Both the position numbers and the translations under genes were made by a program. The notes beneath the pieces were generated by a model. The model saw nothing but the letters and a program-made list of their open reading frames with translations, was not told the origin of the DNA and did no database searches. Shown here in pieces: positions 1-5,164 of a DNA stretch of 5,948 bases. How positions within the stretch are numbered: position 1 is the stretch's first letter; every line of letters starts with the position of its first letter. The stretch is from Candidatus Omnitrophota bacterium (GTDB taxonomy: Bacteria; Omnitrophota; Gorgyraeia; Gygaellales; Profunditerraquicolaceae). The stretch covers positions 1-5,948 of the forward strand of contig JAQTMD010000099.1 of assembly GCA_028714595.1 (NCBI GenBank), read 5' to 3'.

Positions 1-92
1 CCGACCAGTTCTTCACGGGTAGACCATGAGACCTTGGAAAGCTCGGTCTTTACTTCCTGCAGGAACCCGGTTACCTTCGCGATCGGTTTCAT
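1..92 (-). CDS. secE: SecE, preprotein translocase subunit (N-terminal part, cut by window edge)
   Basis: SecE is the small essential inner-membrane subunit that clamps SecY in the general protein translocation channel. Only the first 30 residues are visible, starting MKPIAKVTGFLQEVKTEL and continuing with a Lys-Val-Ser-Trp then Glu-Glu-Leu-Val pattern. This is the amphipathic helix that precedes the transmembrane segment in short single-span SecE proteins; the membrane helix itself lies outside the window. Position after tRNA-Trp is the classical one, and nusG and the L11/L1/L10/L12 ribosomal genes would be expected next, beyond the edge. The start is the only plausible one: 7 nt upstream lies the discriminator base of tRNA-Trp, and those 7 nt (AAAAATT) contain no Shine-Dalgarno. 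Identification rests on a short stretch plus gene order, which together are convincing. Confidence 0.92.
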   Translation of the reverse strand, partial: MKPIAKVTGFLQEVKTELSKVSWSTREELV

Positions 93-99
93 AATTTTT

Positions 100-170
100 C
101 AGGGGCGGAGGGACTTGAACCCCCAGGACGGGATTTGGAGTCTCGCCGTTTACCATTAACGGACGCCCCT
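100..170 (-). tRNA. tRNA-Trp (anticodon CCA)
   Basis: A 71-nt cloverleaf folds on the minus strand. The acceptor stem AGGGGCG pairs fully with CGCCCCT, the discriminator is G as usual for bacterial tRNA-Trp, the D stem is CGTT/AACG, and the anticodon loop CTCCAAA reads CCA. The T arm is GGGGG/CCCTC with loop TTCAAGT and one G-U pair. The anticodon stem CGAGA/TCCCG holds one A-C mismatch in its middle. The 3' CCA is not encoded. It lies between rpmG and secE, so tRNA processing must cut the shared transcript on both sides. Confidence 0.96.
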
Positions 171-220
171 ATCATGTCGTCTTGTGTGAGTAAGCCCTCA
201 AACGCCGGACTGCCGTGAGT

Positions 221-370
221 CTACTTGATCTCTTTATGCGGCGTGTGTTTCCGGCAGGTTCTACAGAACTTGCTGGTCTCCATCCTGTCCGGATGAATCT
301 TTTTGTTCTTCGTCTGAGTGTAATTTCTATTTTTACAGACCGTGCATTCTAATGTGATGATCTCTCTCAT
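221..370 (-). CDS. rpmG: 50S ribosomal protein L33, zinc-binding (C+) form
   Basis: A 49-residue protein, the usual length of L33, which binds the large ribosomal subunit near the E site. Four cysteines sit as two CxxC pairs (C9/C12 and C36/C39), the zinc-ribbon form of L33 as opposed to the cysteine-free form some bacteria make under zinc limitation. The N-terminus MREIITLECTVCKNRNY and the basic KNKK segment are typical. The ATG start is preceded by AAAGAG only two bases away, a weak and very close ribosome site. It lies 27 nt after the 3' end of tRNA-Thr and 50 nt before tRNA-Trp, so its mRNA is probably released by processing of both flanking tRNAs. It is too short for many ORF-length filters but is unambiguous. 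Confidence 0.96.
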   Translation of the reverse strand: MREIITLECTVCKNRNYTQTKNKKIHPDRMETSKFCRTCRKHTPHKEIK

Positions 371-397
371 GCTCTTTGTGCGCTCGCTTAATCATTA

Positions 398-470
398 AGC
401 TGGAGCCGGGAATTGAACCCGGGACCCCGTCCTTACCAAGGACGTGCTCTACCAACTGAGCTACTCCAGC
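398..470 (-). tRNA. tRNA-Thr (anticodon GGT)
   Basis: A 73-nt cloverleaf with every stem fully paired: acceptor GCTGGAG/CTCCAGC, D stem GCTC/GAGC, anticodon stem CGTCC/GGACG with loop TTGGTAA (anticodon GGT), and T stem CCGGG/CCCGG with loop TTCAATT. The discriminator base is T, and CCA is not encoded. It is the first gene of the tRNA-Thr / rpmG / tRNA-Trp / secE transcript and follows a leader of about 150 nt. Confidence 0.97.
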
Positions 471-621
471 AGGTTGGACAATACCTGCAACCAATCCTGC
501 CCGGCTTAAAAAGAGATAAAAAAATCCCCCCCAAGAAGTAATACAAAATTCTTGGCTTTCCTGCTTGGATAGCCTTTTGTACGTTATTGTCCGACGAGGC
601 TATAGGATTGACTCAGACAGA
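471..621 (-). promoter_or_regulatory. Structured leader of the tRNA-Thr/rpmG/tRNA-Trp/secE transcript
   Basis: No reading frame of interest lies in this stretch, but it is rich in complementary segments. Hairpin B pairs 597-603 with 569-575 (7 bp, 21-nt loop). Hairpin A pairs 549-555 with 531-537 (7 bp, 11-nt loop) and is followed by GGGGGA and seven T. The loop of A (542-548) is a perfect 7-nt complement of 575-581, mostly in the loop of B. Another loop B segment (585-592) is an 8-nt complement of 476-483, just before tRNA-Thr. These pairings suggest alternative folds or loop-loop contacts. I do not recognise a known riboswitch or ribosomal leader family. Function is inferred only from structure and position; short complementarities can occur by chance. 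Confidence 0.4.
518..555 (-). terminator. Attenuator-like hairpin with T-tract in the leader
   Basis: On the minus strand CCAAGAA (555-549) pairs with TTCTTGG (537-531) across an 11-nt loop, followed by GGGGGA and then TTTTTTT (524-518). The T-tract starts 6 nt after the stem and the stem is AT-rich, so this is a weaker intrinsic terminator than the one after gap. It could attenuate the tRNA operon, end read-through from the membrane-protein gene, or be chance. Confidence 0.3.
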
Positions 622-627
622 GAAATA

Positions 628-678
628 AATATACACTATAAAACAATATTTGTCAATGTTTTTTTTAATTATTTTGCC
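628..678 (-). promoter_or_regulatory. Strong sigma-70 promoter with UP element for the tRNA-Thr/rpmG/tRNA-Trp/secE unit
   Basis: On the minus strand a perfect -35 box TTGACA (656-651) is followed by a 17-nt spacer and the -10 box TATATT (633-628). Directly upstream lies an A-tract of eight A (666-659) inside a longer AT-rich stretch, as in UP elements of rRNA and tRNA promoters. Initiation would be near 618-621. The UP element overlaps the stop codon and last codons of the preceding membrane-protein gene. The region just after the -10 is AT-rich, not the GC-rich discriminator typical of strongly stringent promoters. Confidence 0.87.
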
Positions 679-2923
679 TTATTTTCAGCGGCGGGACAAA
701 AGCCCGCCAGACTGCGGCAAAACTCGTAACCTTCAGCCCCGCCAGCGACAGCGCGCAGCCTGCAAAACCCAGAAGCGGCACGAGGACCAGGGAGCCCAGG
801 AGCCCCGCAAGGCAGCCGCCGGCAAGATCTGCGGCGTAGAGCGCTGCCGATGCCTTGGCCGGCAAAGACTTCCCTGCCCTCAGGTGAGCCGCCAGACCGA
901 ACTCAGCGCCGATACAGGCGCCGCAGAAGAACAATATGAGCGCAAAGACAAAAAAGCCGACGGCCGATGCCGGGATACGGCTCAGGAAGCCCGACACCCC
1001 CGCGGCCAGCCCGAAAACGATGAATGCCGCCTCAACGCACAAGAACGCCTGCGCCGAGAGCCCGGCAAGATACCTGCTGCGCGCGACTGCCAGGCTTGCG
1101 CAGCCGACGCCTGTCATAAAGACCGCGATAAGTATCCCGACGGCCAGATACAGATAACCGAATTTCACCTGGAAGCCGAAGACGCAGAGCAATTCCAGGA
1201 GCATCCCGCCGAACCCCGTCGTCAATATGCCGTAATCCAGGGCGATATTTTTCGAGTTCCGGGGCCGTGCCGTTTGAAAGACGTGAACGAAGGCCGCCGC
1301 CGACAAGATGCAGACGACGATAAAAAACACGGCCATGCGCAAAAGCCCGTCGAGGACTTTGTAGAAGATAGTCTGCATCTGCCTGTTCCACAGCAGGAAC
1401 GTCTCGAAGACCGCAACGGGTCTGGCGTCTCGGTTGGCAAACGCGGGCATTGTGCCGGTCTGCCGAAGATACCAATCCTGGCGGCCCTTGTCCAACAGGA
1501 AGCTGATGTACGAGGGAACAAGGACGGCGACTGTTATGCCCCGCTCACGGATGCGTCGACTTACGTCCGCAGGGCTCAGGGTGCGGATATACGGGGCGTT
1601 GGAGACAAGCACGATCGCATTCTCGCCGGGTATGACCCTGCTGTATTGCAGGGCACGGGACGCCGCACCGGTGATCGATTTGCCCAGGCGTTCAAGCGCC
1701 GGGCTGAGGTACGTCCGGGAACTTGGAAAGCGAAAGGCTATGATGCCGTTGTCGGCGAGCCTGCCTGCCGCCTGCAGGAAAAACTCTTCGGTAAAAAGAC
1801 GGTTCGAAACCAGGTCCGAAGTGTGCGTCAGGCCGATGAGGATCACATCGTACGATTCGCGGGCTTTTGCAAGGTACGTGCGGCTGTCTTGATAAATGAC
1901 GCGCAGCCGCGGGTCAGACCGCACTTCTGCGACCGAGGAATCCGGATAGCCCTTGAGCACCTCCTGCACCTGGGCGTCGAGCTCCAGGTAGTCAACGCGC
2001 TCGACCGGGTTTTTGAGTACCTGCTGTATGAGCCCCCCCATCCCGTTTTCCAGGACCAGCACTTTCCGCGGGCCGGGGTGAAAGGCCAGCGGGATGATCC
2101 CGAACTCCTCAAAAGAGCCGATATCGGGGTGCGGAAACGTCAGGAGGGGCGCGCCGTTGTAGAACAGCGTCTTCTGGTCTCCGTGCTGCGCCAGCACGAT
2201 GTTCGCGTACACGGAATTCCGGTATTCCAGGATCTCCAGAGGGGCAAATTCCCTGTTCAGCGAGGCCTTCCCTATCGCCGGTACATTCGCCGTGATCGCG
2301 GCAAGCGACAGGACGCCGGCTGCGCATACCAGGCCGAACCGGGCAAGGGAGTTTACGCGCCGGAGCAGGAACATGGTCGCCAAAAGGTTCACCAGCCCCA
2401 CGCAGACGGCGACCATCAGGGGCTCCCCGGCGGTTGTCAGGACGAGGGCTGAAAAGAGCCCTCCGGCAACGGTGCCGATGGTCTCCCAGGAATAGACCCG
2501 TCCTATGCCTCCGGTCTGAGCATCGCCGGCCGGGCAGAATATCGAACACGCGATGCCGAATAACGCTGCGTGCGACGTTGCCGCCAAGGCAAAGACAGCG
2601 AGCGAGCTTGCGATGACGGCTCCCAGGCCGAGACCCTGGCCCGGCATGAACCCCAAAAGCGGCTTGAACACGCGCACGCCGACGATCGAAGCGGGAAATC
2701 CGAAGACAAAAACGAGCTGAGCCGCCAGGAGCAGGGAATATTTTTCTTTATGCCTGTCGACGAACCTGCCTGCGGCAAAGACCGCCAGGGCCTCGAGCAG
2801 CATCCATGCGCCGAACTGTATGCCGATGGTCAGCTCATTGCCGTGGAAACTCACCAACAGCTCCCGCACCAGCACTACCTGTGCGATGATGCCGCTCGCG
2901 CCTACGATTGCCACGAACCACAT
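665..2923 (-). CDS. Membrane-embedded spermidine-synthase-like protein with substituted active site
   Basis: A 752-residue protein with three parts. Residues 1-215 form about six hydrophobic segments. Residues 220-440 carry a Rossmann methyltransferase fold of the spermidine/spermine synthase family. Residues 525-735 form a second hydrophobic block. The two membrane blocks share features (Glu-Leu-Leu-rich first helix; Tyr-x2-Glu/Asp near Gly-rich helices at 144-155 and 696-710), suggesting repeated architecture. In the soluble domain the nucleotide loop reads LENGMGG (291-297) instead of GGGDGG. The Glu of the second strand (E314) and the Asp at 346 that contact the SAM-type ligand remain. 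The catalytic-loop carboxylates are replaced by G364 and H367. A SAM-like ligand may bind, but ordinary aminopropyl transfer to a polyamine looks unlikely; the true substrate is unknown. The start is supported by GGAGGT 10 nt upstream. It follows the gap terminator directly and precedes the tRNA promoter. Confidence 0.8.
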   Translation of the reverse strand: MWFVAIVGASGIIAQVVLVRELLVSFHGNELTIGIQFGAWMLLEALAVFAAGRFVDRHKEKYSLLLAAQLVFVFGFPASIVGVRVFKPLLGFMPGQGLGLGAVIASSLAVFALAATSHAALFGIACSIFCPAGDAQTGGIGRVYSWETIGTVAGGLFSALVLTTAGEPLMVAVCVGLVNLLATMFLLRRVNSLARFGLVCAAGVLSLAAITANVPAIGKASLNREFAPLEILEYRNSVYANIVLAQHGDQKTLFYNGAPLLTFPHPDIGSFEEFGIIPLAFHPGPRKVLVLENGMGGLIQQVLKNPVERVDYLELDAQVQEVLKGYPDSSVAEVRSDPRLRVIYQDSRTYLAKARESYDVILIGLTHTSDLVSNRLFTEEFFLQAAGRLADNGIIAFRFPSSRTYLSPALERLGKSITGAASRALQYSRVIPGENAIVLVSNAPYIRTLSPADVSRRIRERGITVAVLVPSYISFLLDKGRQDWYLRQTGTMPAFANRDARPVAVFETFLLWNRQMQTIFYKVLDGLLRMAVFFIVVCILSAAAFVHVFQTARPRNSKNIALDYGILTTGFGGMLLELLCVFGFQVKFGYLYLAVGILIAVFMTGVGCASLAVARSRYLAGLSAQAFLCVEAAFIVFGLAAGVSGFLSRIPASAVGFFVFALILFFCGACIGAEFGLAAHLRAGKSLPAKASAALYAADLAGGCLAGLLGSLVLVPLLGFAGCALSLAGLKVTSFAAVWRAFVPPLKIRQNN

Positions 2924-2933
2924 GAGTTATATA

Positions 2934-2939
2934 ACCTCC
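2934..2939 (-). promoter_or_regulatory. Shine-Dalgarno of the membrane spermidine-synthase-like gene
   Basis: GGAGGT lies 10 nt before the ATG at 2923. It begins only 6 nt after the terminator stem of the gap operon, so the terminator U-tract runs straight into this ribosome site. Confidence 0.75.
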
Positions 2940-2940
2940 A

Positions 2941-2975
2941 ATAAAAAAGGCGGCCCGATAGAACAGGCCGCCTTT
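2941..2975 (-). terminator. Intrinsic terminator of the galT-galT-gap operon
   Basis: On the minus strand AAAGGCGGCC (2975-2966) pairs perfectly with GGCCGCCTTT (2955-2946) over a 10-nt loop. The T-run TTTTTT begins inside the last stem bases (2948-2943) and is followed by ATTGG. It lies 18 nt after the gap stop codon. In the other direction the stem is not followed by a T-run, so it is directional. It ends 18 nt before the start codon of the next gene on the same strand. Confidence 0.93.
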
Positions 2976-2992
2976 CCCGTCTTTGAGACCGG

Positions 2993-4048
2993 TTACAGAC
3001 CCTTTTTTACCAGGAGCTCGCACAGATCGACGACGCGGTTCGAGTACGCCCATTCGTTGTCGTACCAGGCAAGCACCTTGACGAAGTCATCCGAGATGAC
3101 CTTGGTGCTCTTCGCATCGACGACAGAACTTATCAGACTGTGATTGAAGTCGACCGAGACAACCGGGTCTTCGGTATAACCCAGGATCCCCTTCATCTTT
3201 CCCTCGGAGGCAGCCTTGAACGTTGCATTGAGCGCCTCAACCGAGGTCTTTTTTCCCAGCAGGCAGGTCAGGTCGACCACTGAAACGTTGGGGACCGGTA
3301 CGCGCATGGAGAACCCGTCGAGTTTTCCTTTTAATTCGGGAATGACCAGGGAGATCGCTTTGGCTGCGCCCGTCGAAGTGGGAATCATGGAGACTGCCGC
3401 GGCGCGGGACCGGCGCAGGTCCGAATGGGCCTGGTCCTGTACCCGCTGATCGTTGGTGTAGGCATGGATGGTGGTCATCAGGCCCTTGACGATGCCGAAC
3501 TCGTCGTTCAGGATTTTTGCCACCGGCGCAAGACAGTTGGTGGTGCAGGAGGCGTTGGACAGGACGTGATGCGCCTTGGGATCGTATTTGTCGTCGTTAA
3601 CGCCCATGACGATGGTGATATCCTCGCCTTCCGCCGGGGCGGAGATGATCACTTTCCTGGCGCCGGCCCTGGTGATATGGTTCTCGGCACCCTTGACTTC
3701 CTTGCCTTTTTTGTTCACGCCGTCTTTCTTGAGGGTAAAAAGACCGGTTGACTCTACCGCGATCTGCACGCCCAGGTCTTTCCAGGGCAGCTCAGACGGG
3801 TCTCTCTTGCACAGGACCTTGATCGCCTTACCGTTAACCGTCATCTCGTCATCGGCAGTCGCCTTGACTTCGCCGGGGAACCGGCCGTGTACCGAGTCAT
3901 ACTTGAACAGATAGGCGTTTGTCTTGGAATCGGTGATGTCATTGACCGCCACCAGTTCAAGGCTTGTGTTTTTACGTTCCAGGATCGCGCGCGCAACCAG
4001 GCGACCGATCCTTCCGAACCCGTTGATGCCTACTTTGACCGCTGCCAT
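2993..4048 (-). CDS. gap: Glyceraldehyde-3-phosphate dehydrogenase, type I, NAD-dependent
   Basis: This cytosolic glycolytic enzyme oxidises glyceraldehyde-3-phosphate to 1,3-bisphosphoglycerate with NAD and phosphate, and works in reverse in gluconeogenesis. The 351-residue protein starts with the nucleotide loop GINGFGRIG (8-16). Asp37 in the VND motif is the usual NAD-selecting residue. The active-site SNASCTTNC places the catalytic Cys at 168, with its partner His at 195 (TTIHAYT). The phosphate-site RVPVPN is at 249-254 and WYDNEW at 328-333. It is about 12-15 residues longer than common GAPDHs because of a Lys/Gly-rich stretch around residues 106-121, before the HITRAGA motif. The start has an excellent Shine-Dalgarno, AAGGAGG, 5 nt upstream. 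It is last in the operon: 102 nt separate it from the GalT gene upstream and a terminator follows its stop. Confidence 0.98.
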   Translation of the reverse strand: MAAVKVGINGFGRIGRLVARAILERKNTSLELVAVNDITDSKTNAYLFKYDSVHGRFPGEVKATADDEMTVNGKAIKVLCKRDPSELPWKDLGVQIAVESTGLFTLKKDGVNKKGKEVKGAENHITRAGARKVIISAPAEGEDITIVMGVNDDKYDPKAHHVLSNASCTTNCLAPVAKILNDEFGIVKGLMTTIHAYTNDQRVQDQAHSDLRRSRAAAVSMIPTSTGAAKAISLVIPELKGKLDGFSMRVPVPNVSVVDLTCLLGKKTSVEALNATFKAASEGKMKGILGYTEDPVVSVDFNHSLISSVVDAKSTKVISDDFVKVLAWYDNEWAYSNRVVDLCELLVKKGL

Positions 4049-4053
4049 TTGCT

Positions 4054-4060
4054 CCTCCTT
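4054..4060 (-). promoter_or_regulatory. Strong Shine-Dalgarno of gap
   Basis: AAGGAGG lies 5 nt before the gap ATG. It is the strongest ribosome site in the window, consistent with the high expression expected of GAPDH, and it fixes the start. Confidence 0.85.
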
Positions 4061-4089
4061 GTTTGGTCGTTCAATAATCGCACAACCTC

Positions 4090-4114
4090 CCCGGCCCTTT
4101 TACCAGGAACCGGG
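4090..4114 (-). other. Intercistronic hairpin between galT and gap
   Basis: In the minus-strand transcript CCCGGUUC (4114-4107) can pair with GGGCCGGG (4097-4090) as 8 bp including two G-U pairs, with a 9-nt loop. No T-tract follows, so it is not an intrinsic terminator. It lies about 40 nt before the gap start and could mark an mRNA processing or stabilising site that raises gap expression over the galT genes. No convincing -35/-10 pair for a separate gap promoter is visible in the 102-nt gap. Confidence 0.3.
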
Positions 4115-4150
4115 TTTATTTCGCCGTGATCGAGCCGCCTGTTCGAATTA

Positions 4151-5161
4151 TTATTCGACCGGGGCATCCCTCAAATATTTTGCCGCAACCTCGGGAGGCG
4201 TGGGCACGATGTAAAACCCGGTCCCCCATTCGAAACCCGCGACGCGCGTCAGTTTCGGCAAAAATTCAAGGTGCCAATGATAACTCTCGATGTTTGCCCC
4301 GTCACTGTTGCTTGGTGCGGTATGGATGATGAAGTTGTACGCCGTATCGCCGAAGACGCGCTTGACCTTGGTAATGATGCCGCGAAGTATCTCTGCGAGG
4401 TCGGGCAGCTCTTCATACGGCGTCTGGCAAAAGTAACTCGTGTGCTTCTTCGGCATGACCCATATCTCGAAAGGAAAACGGGAGACGAACGGACAGAACG
4501 CCAGGAAATTCCTGTTGTCCATGATGATCCGTTCTTTCTCCTGGAGCTCCTGGCGTATCATGTCGCAGAATATGCAGCGTTCGCGGTACTCGAAGTAGCT
4601 GTGCGCCCCGAGGATCTCTTCCTTGACGGACTTGGGGACCATGGGCAGGGCGATGATCTGGGTATGCGGGTGCTCCAGCGACGCCCCGGCAGAGGCGCCG
4701 TAATTTTTGAAGATCATGATGTACTTGAAGCGGCGGTCTTTCTCCAGGTCAAGGGTACGCTGACAGTAAAAGTGGAGCACGCTGGTCAGCTCCGTGACCG
4801 TAAGGTCCGAAAAATCCTTGTCGTGGTACGGGGTCTCGATGACCACCTCGTGCGCCCCGATGCCGTTCGACAGGTCGTAGATACCCAGCCCCCTTCGTTC
4901 AAGCATCCCCTCGATCTGCAAGGCAGGGAACTTGTTGGCTACCACGCGCACCTGCCAGCCCGGTGAATTCGGTGCGGTCGCGGCATCACGCTGCGCGATG
5001 ATCTCGGGCGGCGTCTGCGCCTCGTTACCGTAGCAGAACGGGCAGGGCGTGGCCTTGCCGCTTCGCGGGGCATCATGCTCGTAGTCCTGCGGCGCCATCG
5101 GCTCATCCGTATTGACGATGACCCACCTGCCTCCTATCGGATCCCTTCGTAACTCTGACAT
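4151..5161 (-). CDS. galT: Galactose-1-phosphate uridylyltransferase family protein, catalytic motif intact
   Basis: GalT swaps UMP between UDP-glucose and galactose-1-phosphate through a uridylyl-histidine intermediate (Leloir pathway, cytosol). The 336-residue protein is full length for the family. It starts MSELRRDPIGGRWVIV, a typical GalT N-terminus. Zinc ligands are visible as C40 and C43 (CPFC), H104 (GAHEVV) and H164. The catalytic motif is HPHTQ at 164-168, with H166 the nucleophile. The second metal site is represented by E182, H280, H295 and H297 (YHWHLEF). An extra CxxC at 196/199 (RCIFCD) is shared with the upstream paralogue. It starts 3 nt after the stop of that paralogue, in the same frame, with AGGA 6 nt upstream. 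GalT homologues also include ADP-glucose phosphorylases; with no galK, galE or galM visible, the natural substrate could be another hexose-1-phosphate or nucleotide sugar. Confidence 0.9.
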   Translation of the reverse strand: MSELRRDPIGGRWVIVNTDEPMAPQDYEHDAPRSGKATPCPFCYGNEAQTPPEIIAQRDAATAPNSPGWQVRVVANKFPALQIEGMLERRGLGIYDLSNGIGAHEVVIETPYHDKDFSDLTVTELTSVLHFYCQRTLDLEKDRRFKYIMIFKNYGASAGASLEHPHTQIIALPMVPKSVKEEILGAHSYFEYRERCIFCDMIRQELQEKERIIMDNRNFLAFCPFVSRFPFEIWVMPKKHTSYFCQTPYEELPDLAEILRGIITKVKRVFGDTAYNFIIHTAPSNSDGANIESYHWHLEFLPKLTRVAGFEWGTGFYIVPTPPEVAAKYLRDAPVE

Positions 5162-5164
5162 ACG

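Noticed and set aside
388..398. Perfect 11-nt palindrome TTAATCATTAA after tRNA-Thr
   Set aside because: It is short and AT-rich, overlaps the tRNA discriminator base, and has no sign of being an operator or terminator.
505..520. boxA-like antitermination sequence (TCTCTTTTTAA on the minus strand)
   Set aside because: It only loosely resembles the boxA consensus, lacks a clear boxB partner and overlaps a simple T-rich stretch.
650..2452. A 600-codon open frame on the plus strand opposite the membrane-protein gene
   Set aside because: It mirrors the GC-rich codon pattern of the real minus-strand gene. Its product is a low-complexity Arg/Gln/Pro/Asp-rich string with no family features, and it has no ribosome site.
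4143..4158. Inverted repeat TCGAAT/ATTCGA around the galT stop codon
   Set aside because: Six base pairs with no T-tract; too weak for a terminator and likely chance.
4271..4966. A 231-codon open frame on the plus strand opposite galT
   Set aside because: It is antisense to a clearly conserved GalT and shows no recognisable motif. A similar shadow frame appears opposite the other GalT copy.
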